Shown: one piece after another, positions 24,707-32,270 of the stretch
Layout of the letters: each line of letters opens with the position of its first letter
Position numbering within the stretch: position 1 is the stretch's first letter
Source of the DNA: Phaeocystidibacter luteus
Lineage (GTDB): Bacteria; Bacteroidota; Bacteroidia; Flavobacteriales; Schleiferiaceae
Assembly (NCBI RefSeq): GCF_008933115.1
Contig: NZ_WBVO01000004.1
Span: forward strand, 62,001 to 126,000
DNA: 64,000 nt
Direction: 5' to 3'
Program-made: the position numbers and the translations under genes
The notes under the pieces: generated by a model
Told to the model about the DNA's origin: nothing
Seen by the model: the letters and a program-made list of their open reading frames with translations, nothing else
Databases searched by the model: none

Positions 24707-25179
24707 TCTAAATCTGCTGCGCTTTTCAGAACTTTCGTCTTTAAGCCTTCTTTGTAGTTGATGATGTTCTGCATAATCGCCTCATCCGAACTGCCTACAA
24801 TCTGAGCGGCCAAGATTCCAGCGTTCTTCGCGCCGTCTAGCGCTACCGTGGCAACAGGAACGCCACCTGGCATCTGCAAGATGCTCAATACACTGTCCCA
24901 TCCATCAATCGAGTTTCTGGATTTTACAGGAACACCAATCACTGGTAAGGGTGACAGCGAAGCAACCATTCCCGGAAGGTGAGCAGCACCACCAGCCCCA
25001 GCAATGATGGCCTTAATGCCTCGCGTATGCGCCGACTTCCCATATTCATACATGCGCTCCGGAGTACGGTGGGCTGAAACAATCGTGATTTCATACGGCA
25101 CGCCCAGTTCCTTTAAAACATCCGCGGCCTCCTGCATAACGGGAAGATCACTCTTGCTTCCCATGATAATTCCAATCAT
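24697..25179 (-). CDS. purE: N5-carboxyaminoimidazole ribonucleotide mutase
   Basis: 160 residues, typical class I PurE. It converts N5-CAIR to CAIR in purine synthesis. The signature GIIMGSKSDLPVMQEAA and VSAHRTPERMYEY with the active-site His are at the N-terminus, and IAGAGGAAHLPGMVAS follows. It works directly with PurK, encoded 23 bp upstream on the same strand. Its stop codon is inside the transcription terminator. Confidence 0.97.
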   Translation of the reverse strand: MIGIIMGSKSDLPVMQEAADVLKELGVPYEITIVSAHRTPERMYEYGKSAHTRGIKAIIAGAGGAAHLPGMVASLSPLPVIGVPVKSRNSIDGWDSVLSILQMPGGVPVATVALDGAKNAGILAAQIVGSSDEAIMQNIINYKEGLKTKVLKSAADLEGK

Positions 25180-25202
25180 GTTTTCTCGTCTATTAGGGTA
25201 GT

Positions 25203-26366
25203 CTAACTTCTACTAATAACTTTAATCGCACTCTTCGCCTGCTCCGCCGCTTTTCTGGCTTCAGATCTGTCGGCATTCGTAACCGTTACGTGCCCCATTT
25301 TTCTAAATGGACGCGTGGAACTCTTTCCGTACAAGTGAATGTACACTCCAGGCATGCTCAACAAGTTCTCATATCCGTCGTAACGAACCGGACCACTGTA
25401 CCCCGTTTCACCAACCAAGTTAGCCATTACCGCAGGTAAGCGAAGTTCAGTTGAGCCCAATGGCATCCCCGTTACCGCTCTCACATGCTGCTCAAACTGC
25501 GATGTAAAGTTTGATTCTATCGTAAGGTGACCACTGTTGTGCGTTCTTGGAGCAACTTCGTTGATGTATACTTCGCCATCCTTACTCAAGAACATTTCAA
25601 CGGCTAAAAGTCCAACTAAGTCAAAGGCCTCAATCGCATCTACCGCTAATTTGCGCGCTTTCTCTTCCGCTTCAGGAGAAACCGTTGCCGGACAAAGCAC
25701 ATATTCTACCTGGTTCGCAGTTGGATGGAATTCCATTTCAACTACAGGATACGTCACAGTCTGTCCATGCTCGTTTCTCGCAACAATCACAGCGAGTTCT
25801 TTCTCAAAAGGAACGAAAGCTTCAACCAATCCGGCCTGATCTGGCAAGGATTCAATCTGAGCGGCATCCTTCACAATGTTCACCCCAAATCCGTCGTAAC
25901 CGCCCGTAGCGGCCTTCCAAACAAACGGTGGCTTCCAGTTTCCATCTTTCAAGCCCTCTAGCATCTCTGCCTTGTTTTTGAAGGTGAAGAACTTAGAAGT
26001 TGGTAGACCTTTAGTTTGATAAAATTCCTTCTGGTCGGCCTTATTTTGAATGATACGCAATGCCGATGGCTGCGGGAATACCTTCACACCTTGCTTTTGC
26101 AGGTCCTCAAGGGCATCTACATTTACGTGCTCAATTTCAATGGTGAGAACATCCAAGCCACGTCCAAATTCCATGACCGTGTTGTAGTCGGTAAGTGAAC
26201 CTTGAACAAATTCGTTGGATGCGAGCCTCGATGGAGCATCCGCCGCAGGGTCGATCACCTTTGTATATATGTCATAGCGACGAGTTTCTTGAAGCATCAT
26301 TTTGCCCAATTGTCCGCCACCTAGTACGCCAAGTTTGAAGTTGGGATTCGAAAAAATCTCTTTCAT
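25203..26366 (-). CDS. purK: N5-carboxyaminoimidazole ribonucleotide synthase
   Basis: 387 residues, ATP-grasp enzyme that carboxylates AIR. GVLGGGQLGKMML is the N-terminal nucleotide-binding motif; KAATGGYDGFGV and EVAPRTHNSGHLTIE are the ATP-grasp and substrate loops. The ATG overlaps the stop of the SprT-like gene by four bases (ATGA), so purK and purE belong to a four-gene unit that starts with a small lipoprotein. Confidence 0.96.
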   Translation of the reverse strand: MKEIFSNPNFKLGVLGGGQLGKMMLQETRRYDIYTKVIDPAADAPSRLASNEFVQGSLTDYNTVMEFGRGLDVLTIEIEHVNVDALEDLQKQGVKVFPQPSALRIIQNKADQKEFYQTKGLPTSKFFTFKNKAEMLEGLKDGNWKPPFVWKAATGGYDGFGVNIVKDAAQIESLPDQAGLVEAFVPFEKELAVIVARNEHGQTVTYPVVEMEFHPTANQVEYVLCPATVSPEAEEKARKLAVDAIEAFDLVGLLAVEMFLSKDGEVYINEVAPRTHNSGHLTIESNFTSQFEQHVRAVTGMPLGSTELRLPAVMANLVGETGYSGPVRYDGYENLLSMPGVYIHLYGKSSTRPFRKMGHVTVTNADRSEARKAAEQAKSAIKVISRS

Positions 26367-27004
26367 TCTTCTCGTTCTGATATTATTACCTCTGCCAGAG
26401 GATGGACGGCAAAGGTACGTCCTGTTCCTAGCTCTTCACAGAGAAATCTTGTTCTTCGTTTCTTTCCCTTTCGCATGGGGGGTCTGCTGCCCAATCGGAA
26501 GACCGCGTTTTCAGGAAGATCTTCAAGCGTCAAAATCATCGATTTCATCTCATCTTCCTCTCTCAACACTCGCAACAACTTGGTATCTGCCGAGCAGCTC
26601 GCCTTGGGCTTGCTCAGGTATCGAGCGATTTCAGCCTCAACATGTGGTGGGTAAATTTGAGAGTCGAGGATGGGATGCATCAATTCCTGAAACATAGACT
26701 GCCATTCCACTCCATGGGGATTGACTTTTGACGCGTACTTCTCGTACGTTTTCATGTGCGCCACCTCGTGCACTAGCGTGAGCAAGAAGTGATACGGATG
26801 CAAATCGCCGTTCACAGTGAGCTGATGTGGGCGTCCTCTCAAACCCGGACGAAAATCTCCAAGTTTCGTTTTTCGCGGTCGAACCACCTTCAGCAAAAAA
26901 TGATGCGGCTTCAGCATTTCCTCTACAAAGCTGGCCGAACCCTCTGGTATAAAGGGAAGTAACTGGTTTATCACTTGGGCGATACGTTTGTAGAAGAGGA
27001 CCAT
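26363..27004 (-). CDS. SprT-like zinc metalloprotease domain protein
   Basis: 213 residues. The zinc-binding motif HEVAH (His79, Glu80, His83) lies in LLTLVHEVAHMKTYEKY, followed by the SprT-type region NPHGVEWQSMFQELM. The C-terminal 80 residues are basic and lack the cysteine zinc ribbon of longer SprT proteins. In eukaryotes this fold (SPRTN) cleaves DNA-protein crosslinks; the bacterial role is not established. I chose ATG 27004; five codons upstream only a TTG exists. Its 5' end overlaps the small lipoprotein gene by 34 bp. Confidence 0.85.
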   Translation of the reverse strand: MVLFYKRIAQVINQLLPFIPEGSASFVEEMLKPHHFLLKVVRPRKTKLGDFRPGLRGRPHQLTVNGDLHPYHFLLTLVHEVAHMKTYEKYASKVNPHGVEWQSMFQELMHPILDSQIYPPHVEAEIARYLSKPKASCSADTKLLRVLREEDEMKSMILTLEDLPENAVFRLGSRPPMRKGKKRRTRFLCEELGTGRTFAVHPLAEVIISEREE

Positions 27005-27102
27005 GTAGGACAGTCGCAATCTTTAGCCGCACCACAGCTCGATAAGCTCAGGAAGCCAATACTTGCAACTATAACTAGAATGATGCGTTTAATCCCTTTC
27101 AT
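26971..27102 (-). CDS. 43-residue lipoprotein
   Basis: A short gene running from ATG 27102 to TGA 26971. It encodes a signal peptide (MKGIKRIILVIVASIG then FLSLSSC) with a clear lipobox, then GAAKDCDCPTWSSS and a few polar residues. A perfect -7 box (TAATTTTG, 27120-27127) lies 17 bp before the start, and the gene overlaps the SprT-like gene by 34 bp in another frame. Small CDCPTW-type lipoproteins occur beside SprT-like genes in other Flavobacteriales as far as I remember. The role is unknown; two close cysteines could bind metal or form disulfides. Confidence 0.8.
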   Translation of the reverse strand: MKGIKRIILVIVASIGFLSLSSCGAAKDCDCPTWSSSTNVSPK

Positions 27103-27119
27103 ATTCTCTCTTTGTGCCA

Positions 27120-27127
27120 CAAAATTA
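27120..27127 (-). promoter_or_regulatory. Bacteroidota -7 box for the lipoprotein-sprT-purK-purE unit
   Basis: Minus-strand TAATTTTG is a perfect TAnnTTTG match, 17 bp before the lipoprotein ATG. It is the only consensus box found upstream of this four-gene run, which ends at the terminator 24684-24706. Confidence 0.65.
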
Positions 27128-27143
27128 AACTTATTTTAGCGGC

Positions 27144-27890
27144 ATGGTCTACAGATTCTTTAATGGCATTGGCGATTATGCCCTTCTCATGTGGCGCGTC
27201 TTCCGCAGACCCGAAAGCTGGCGGGAGACTTGGAAGGCTTTCTGGCGCGAAGTAGACCTTCTCGGACTCGATTCACTCTGGATCGTTTCTATCATTTCCC
27301 TCTTCATGGGTGCGGTAGTAACTATTCAAACAGCATTGAATCTAGACGATCCATTCATTCCTGATTATTACATCGCCATTGCCGTTCGCGAATCTATCAT
27401 TCTAGAATTTTCGCCTACTATGGTGAGTCTGATTCTGGCCGGTAAGGTGGGGTCTAATATCGCATCGACGATTGGAACCATGCGGACATCAGAGCAGATT
27501 GATGCCCTGGAAGTTATGGGGATCAATAGCGCAAACTATCTCATTCTGCCTAAAATCGCCGCCTCCGTTTTCTTCAATCCTATGCTGCTTACGCTGAGTC
27601 TTGTGCTCGGACTTGCAGGAGGATACTTGGCGGGAGAATGGACGGGAATGGTGGTGAGCTCGGACTTCATCCTTGGACTTCAGATGGGGTGGGACCCATT
27701 CTACATATCCTACGCCATCATTAAAATGATTGTGTTTGCTTTCCTCATCGCTTCCATTTCTGCCTATTTCGGGTATACCGTTAAGGGTGGAGCTGTTGAG
27801 GTTGGTCGCTCAAGCACCACGGCGGTTGTGAATTCATCGTTGGCCATTATCGTGTTCAACTACATACTAACCGATGTACTCCTGAACTGA
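27144..27890 (+). CDS. mlaE: MlaE-type ABC permease for lipid transport
   Basis: 248 residues with about five to six membrane segments. The MlaE/Ttg2B signature is present: TIGTMRTSEQIDALEVMGI, preceded by FSPTMVSLILAGKVGS and followed by GGAVEVGRSSTTAVVNSS near the C-terminus. These permeases move phospholipids between the inner and outer membranes with an MCE-domain protein (MlaD). No MlaD gene follows here; the next genes are convergent. The stop overlaps the ATPase start by one base (TGATG). Confidence 0.9.
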   Translation: MVYRFFNGIGDYALLMWRVFRRPESWRETWKAFWREVDLLGLDSLWIVSIISLFMGAVVTIQTALNLDDPFIPDYYIAIAVRESIILEFSPTMVSLILAGKVGSNIASTIGTMRTSEQIDALEVMGINSANYLILPKIAASVFFNPMLLTLSLVLGLAGGYLAGEWTGMVVSSDFILGLQMGWDPFYISYAIIKMIVFAFLIASISAYFGYTVKGGAVEVGRSSTTAVVNSSLAIIVFNYILTDVLLN

Positions 27891-28648
27891 TGATTGAAGT
27901 AAAAGGTCTAAGAAAGAGTTTCGGTGAACACGAGGTCCTCAAAGGGATCGACGTAAACTTTGAACCAGGGAAAGCGAACCTAATTATTGGTCGTTCCGGT
28001 TCAGGAAAAACAGTTTTCTTAAAGAGTGTACTCGGCCTGCATGACGTGGATTCTGGCGATATCGTCTACGACGGCCGGAATGTAGCCGAACTCTCGAAAG
28101 ATGAGCGCACTTTACTCCGACAAGAAATCGGGATGGTATTCCAGGGCGGAGCGCTTTTCGATTCGCAAACCGTGCTCGAGAACGTTATGTTCCCGTTGAA
28201 TTTCTTTGGAGATATGAGCGAAAGTGAGAAACGAGATCGAGCAGACTTCTGCCTTTCACGTGTTCGATTAGACAGCGCTCACAATCGTTTTCCTGCGGAA
28301 ATTTCCGGAGGTATGCAGAAACGTGTAGCCATTGCGCGTGCTATCGCCATGAATCCAAAGTACCTTTTCTGTGATGAGCCAAACTCTGGTCTAGATCCAG
28401 AAACCGCCATCGTGATAGATAACCTCATCCAGGAAATTACAGAAGAGTACAACATTACCACGGTGATCAACACCCACGATATGAACTCCGTACTTGAAAT
28501 CGGAGATCACGTGATTTTGTTGAAAGAGGGATATCGGGCCTGGGAAGGAACCAAGGACGAAATTCTTCATTCCGAGGATGAAGCCGTTCTCGACTTTGTT
28601 TTCCGTTCCGAACTGTTCAAAAAGGTGAAAGAAGCGCTTCGAAAGTAA
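27890..28648 (+). CDS. mlaF: MlaF-type ABC ATPase
   Basis: 252 residues. Walker A GRSGSGKT, Q-loop MVFQGGALF, signature ISGGMQKR, Walker B YLFCDEPNSGLDPE and H-loop NTHDM are all intact. GMQKRVAIARAIA and NSGLDPETA are characteristic of Mla/Ttg2A ATPases. It is translationally coupled to the permease, and its stop codon is immediately followed by the convergent kmo stop, so there is no room for a terminator between the two genes. Confidence 0.93.
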   Translation: MIEVKGLRKSFGEHEVLKGIDVNFEPGKANLIIGRSGSGKTVFLKSVLGLHDVDSGDIVYDGRNVAELSKDERTLLRQEIGMVFQGGALFDSQTVLENVMFPLNFFGDMSESEKRDRADFCLSRVRLDSAHNRFPAEISGGMQKRVAIARAIAMNPKYLFCDEPNSGLDPETAIVIDNLIQEITEEYNITTVINTHDMNSVLEIGDHVILLKEGYRAWEGTKDEILHSEDEAVLDFVFRSELFKKVKEALRK

Positions 28649-29983
28649 TTAGGAAAGCTTGTTCATCAACTCCATTACCTCGTTGCTATCCCACTTTTCC
28701 TCAATGTTTGGCATCGCCATAACTTGCTCCATTATTGCAGCCTGACGTTTGCCCTCGGCATTCGCCTCAGCGTATGGAATATGGCTGAAAGTTACCATAG
28801 AGTAGAGTGGAAGCCACTTCTCAGGATGAAGGGTAGAGAACTTTCCTTCAATTTTCTTTCTCAAGAGGAATTTTGGGTCGCCCGTTAAGTCGCGCATTTC
28901 CACAAAGTTCTGCATCGCCAAATCAGCAATGGCATCACCGTTTGGCTTGCGCTCCTCTTCGTAGAGCTTCATGGCCTTATCCCAATCTTCATTTGTCTCT
29001 GCTAAGAATTTCTCGAAGATGGTACAGTCTTCAAAACCGGCATTCATACCCTGGCCATAGAATGGAACAATGGCGTGTGAAGCATCCCCTAGGAGAGCGA
29101 CTTTACCGTTTTTGCTCCAAGGGAAACAACGGATGATAACCAAGCTACTCGTTGGGTTCTCGTGCCAATCTTCCATGAGATTCGGCATTAGCTCGTAGGC
29201 GTCTGGGAATGTGGATTTAAAGAAGTTTCGAACCTTTTCGTCGTTATCTAGTGCATCAAACCCTTGCTCACCCCCATAAGGATGGAAAAGGGTGCAAGTA
29301 AAGCTGCCGTCCATGTTGGGAAGGGCGATGAGCATAAATTCGCCACGCGGCCAGATGTGTAGTGCATTTTTTTCAAGCTTGTGCGTTCCATCCTCGTTTG
29401 GATGAATGGAAAGCTCCTTATAGCCGTGTTCGATGTATTCTTGTTCGTAATTGAATCTATCGGTGCGTTGCATCGCCTTTCGAACAGCTGAGAATGCCCC
29501 ATCTGTACCGAACAATAATCCATTGTCGGAAACGACTTGTTCACCCGTATTTCTATTTGTGAATGTGGCAGAGCCTTTTTCGAGGTCAACCGATTTACAC
29601 TTGTGTTCGAAGTTGATTTTGACGTTGCCTTCTCGTTCGGCAAGATCCATCAGTACGCGATTCAAACCTCCGCGGGAAACACTCCAGATGGCTTGGTTCT
29701 CTTTGCCGTATGGTTGATAGGTAAGGCTCCCATCCATGGCGTGCATAACACGACGGTACATTGGAATGGCCACTTCACGGATTTGATCGCCCAAGCCTAC
29801 CTTTTCCAGGGCCTTCCAGCCACGGTCAGAAAGTGCTAGGTTAATCGATCGGCCGGCAGACAAGCTAGCGTCGCGCATATCTGGACGCGCTTCGAAAATG
29901 TCAACATTGTATCCGCGTTTGGCGAGGTAAACAGACCAAAGTGAACCAACAAGTCCTGCTCCAACAACGGTAGCCTTTTTCAT
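28649..29983 (-). CDS. kmo: Kynurenine 3-monooxygenase
   Basis: 444 residues, FAD-dependent aromatic hydroxylase that makes 3-hydroxykynurenine. The N-terminal dinucleotide motif GAGLVGSLWSVYLAKRG, the RSINLALSDRG substrate region, and the second FAD motif GDASHAIVPFYGQGMNAGFED are present, and the C-terminal hydrophobic region (GKWLPLYSMVTFSHIPYAEA-like) matches Kmo proteins. It lies ten bases downstream of kynU, so the two form an operon. Confidence 0.94.
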   Translation of the reverse strand: MKKATVVGAGLVGSLWSVYLAKRGYNVDIFEARPDMRDASLSAGRSINLALSDRGWKALEKVGLGDQIREVAIPMYRRVMHAMDGSLTYQPYGKENQAIWSVSRGGLNRVLMDLAEREGNVKINFEHKCKSVDLEKGSATFTNRNTGEQVVSDNGLLFGTDGAFSAVRKAMQRTDRFNYEQEYIEHGYKELSIHPNEDGTHKLEKNALHIWPRGEFMLIALPNMDGSFTCTLFHPYGGEQGFDALDNDEKVRNFFKSTFPDAYELMPNLMEDWHENPTSSLVIIRCFPWSKNGKVALLGDASHAIVPFYGQGMNAGFEDCTIFEKFLAETNEDWDKAMKLYEEERKPNGDAIADLAMQNFVEMRDLTGDPKFLLRKKIEGKFSTLHPEKWLPLYSMVTFSHIPYAEANAEGKRQAAIMEQVMAMPNIEEKWDSNEVMELMNKLS

Positions 29984-29993
29984 AGATAGGTTT

Positions 29994-31271
29994 TTATGCT
30001 TCTTTCAAAACGTTGAGGAGTGTCTCCCCAAATCGATAGATGTCTTCAAATGAGCTGTACATAGGAACCGGTGCCATGCGAATGACATGCGGCTCGCGCC
30101 AATCGGCAATAACTCCTGCGGCTAGTAGCTTGTCGAACAAGTCCTTGCCCAAACCTGGGAATAGGACCGAAACCTGACAACCACTTTGGGCTTCGTTTGC
30201 AGGCGTGATAATTTCGATTTCTCGGCCAGTGAGCTCTGCAACCTCTAACAGTACTTCGCGTAGATAGTTGCTCAATTTTCTCCCTCGGGCTCGGAGTTCG
30301 GCTAAATCGACATGATCGAACAAGTCCAAAGAAGCTCTATGCGCAGCCATGGCCAAAACGGGCACGTTGCTCAACTGCCAAGCTTCGGCAGTTGGAATCG
30401 GTTCAAATTGATCGGGCATTGCAAACCGACTTCCTTTGTCGTGGCCCCACCATCCTTCAAAACGAGGGATGTCGCGCTGGCCATGGTGACGCTCGTGAAT
30501 GTAGATTCCGGCGATTGAACCAGGTCCGGAGTTTAAGTATTTATATGAACACCACGCGGCGAAATCAACGTCCCATTCGTGGAGTTTTAGTTCGATGTTG
30601 CCGATGCCGTGTGCTAAATCCCACCCAACGGTTATTCCTTTTGCACGCGCAAATTTGGTAAGGGAGTTCATGTCGAAAACCTGGCCTGTATAGTAGTTGA
30701 CGCCGCCAATCATCATCATGGCAATAGAGTCGCCTTCGCGTTCGATGATCTCGTGGATATCCTCCTCGCGGATGGTGTGTTCGCCTTCTCTCGGGCTTAC
30801 TTCAATGATTGCCTCTTTTGGGTCGAATCCGTGAAAGCGGGCCTGGCTGGCCAACGCGTATTGGTCGCTAGGAAAAGCTTTGGCTTCACAGAGGATCTTG
30901 AATCGAGATTCCGTAGGTCGATAAAAACTCACCATCAACAAGTGAAGGTTGTTCGTGAGTGTGCCGATGGCAACCACTTCTTCTGGCTTAGATCCAACCA
31001 ATCGGGCAAGCGACTTCGTGAAGTTCTCGTGGTACGGCATCCAAGGTCTTCTCGCGTGAACGTGCCCTTCAACACCCAAGTTCTTCCAATCTTCCAACTC
31101 TTCGTCGATATACTTTTTGGCATCCACCGGCTGTAATCCGAGGGAATTGCCGGTGAAATACATCACATCTGCACCGTTGTGCTGAGGAATGTGGAATTTC
31201 TGACGAAGGCTTGATAAAGAGTCGTTTGCATCGCTTTGGAGTGCAAAATCTCTAGAGGTTAACGAACTCAT
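29994..31271 (-). CDS. kynU: Kynureninase
   Basis: 425 residues, PLP-dependent hydrolase that releases alanine from (3-hydroxy)kynurenine. MYFTGNSLGLQP is the family N-terminal motif; the Schiff-base lysine is Lys244 in AAWCSYKYLNSGPG, and WDLAHGIGNIEL carries the PLP-binding Asp. With kmo it would yield 3-hydroxyanthranilate. No 3-hydroxyanthranilate dioxygenase or quinolinate phosphoribosyltransferase is in the window, so whether the route feeds NAD synthesis or tryptophan catabolism cannot be told from here. Confidence 0.95.
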   Translation of the reverse strand: MSSLTSRDFALQSDANDSLSSLRQKFHIPQHNGADVMYFTGNSLGLQPVDAKKYIDEELEDWKNLGVEGHVHARRPWMPYHENFTKSLARLVGSKPEEVVAIGTLTNNLHLLMVSFYRPTESRFKILCEAKAFPSDQYALASQARFHGFDPKEAIIEVSPREGEHTIREEDIHEIIEREGDSIAMMMIGGVNYYTGQVFDMNSLTKFARAKGITVGWDLAHGIGNIELKLHEWDVDFAAWCSYKYLNSGPGSIAGIYIHERHHGQRDIPRFEGWWGHDKGSRFAMPDQFEPIPTAEAWQLSNVPVLAMAAHRASLDLFDHVDLAELRARGRKLSNYLREVLLEVAELTGREIEIITPANEAQSGCQVSVLFPGLGKDLFDKLLAAGVIADWREPHVIRMAPVPMYSSFEDIYRFGETLLNVLKEA

Positions 31272-31294
31272 GGGGTGAATTTTGTGCCGCTAAT

Positions 31295-32143
31295 TTAGCT
31301 TGAAATAGAGGATAGGACAAATGAATTGAGCGCTGTTCCTACCGCTAGAAGTATCGGCGTGCCTTCCAACAAGAAACTGAAATACATATCGGGAAGCTCT
31401 TGATCGGAACGATGGATCAAGTATCCAGTAAACAACAGGGCGCTGACCTCAATCCACGGGATATTGGTGTGGTAACCAGGGTAGAGCTGAAGGAGAATGA
31501 CAAATGCGATGGCAGTGAGCGCGATGTTTCTCGCTCGAGCCACACCTATCCACATAGGTAAGGTGAGTAGGTCGGTAGAATCGGTGCGAGCATCCCGTAT
31601 ATCAAAAGGAATGGTGATGGCAAGTATGAATGCAAATCGTTCTATATGATGAAGAATCTGATAGTCTCCGGATAATTCGTTTGCCAATAGCAAAGGGATT
31701 GTCGCCGTAACAACGGTCCAAATTGCCGCTATATAGATGATTTTAAACCCGGCGAGATACCTGACTCCTCGGCGATTGAAAAGTGCGGGGATTGTGTATA
31801 GTGCGCTGAGCAAAGCACAAACCACAAAGACTACCTTGGGGGTATTCGGAAGCTTCATCCATGCAACTGCTGCCCCAGCAGAAGCGGCTATAGAAATAGC
31901 AAAAATGGCTTTGCGGTTGTGGACGGTCCATGCCGCAATATGCTGACTGGGTTTTGTCTTGATTTCTGAAGTTTCAACCCAACGCGCATATCCGTAAAAA
32001 GCGACCGTGCTAGAGAAGCACAAGAGAAGGTAGTCTATGGAAATTTCACCCGATCGATATGAGGAAAGCCAGGCTAGAGAGGCGACAGCGAAGCCGACCC
32101 ACAAATTACTGTATACAAAAGCTCTGAAAACCTTTTGGAGCAT
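31295..32143 (-). CDS. Multi-pass membrane protein, UbiA-prenyltransferase-like
   Basis: 282 residues with about eight or nine hydrophobic segments. The loop FDIRDARTDSTDLLTLP resembles the second Asp-rich motif of UbiA-family prenyltransferases. The first motif (NDxxDxxxD) is not visible at the expected place, which reads YGYARWVETSEIKTK. It may be a divergent or inactive relative with an unknown substrate. It lies 23 bp upstream of kynU on the same strand and diverges from gcvP. Confidence 0.6.
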   Translation of the reverse strand: MLQKVFRAFVYSNLWVGFAVASLAWLSSYRSGEISIDYLLLCFSSTVAFYGYARWVETSEIKTKPSQHIAAWTVHNRKAIFAISIAASAGAAVAWMKLPNTPKVVFVVCALLSALYTIPALFNRRGVRYLAGFKIIYIAAIWTVVTATIPLLLANELSGDYQILHHIERFAFILAITIPFDIRDARTDSTDLLTLPMWIGVARARNIALTAIAFVILLQLYPGYHTNIPWIEVSALLFTGYLIHRSDQELPDMYFSFLLEGTPILLAVGTALNSFVLSSISS

Positions 32144-32235
32144 GAAACAAAGTAAAGGTAAAAGTTGTCATAAGGCGTTGAAAACTATTATGTAATTGTA
32201 GATGTTGTTCGTTCGGTTAAATGCTTAGCCAATCG

Positions 32236-32243
32236 TAACTTTG
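32236..32243 (+). promoter_or_regulatory. Bacteroidota -7 box upstream of gcvP
   Basis: TAACTTTG, a perfect TAnnTTTG match, 27 bp before the ATG. No glycine-riboswitch-like structure was seen in the 127-bp gap. Confidence 0.65.
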
Positions 32244-32270
32244 CAGCCTAATTTTTGAAGTGCGCGGTAA

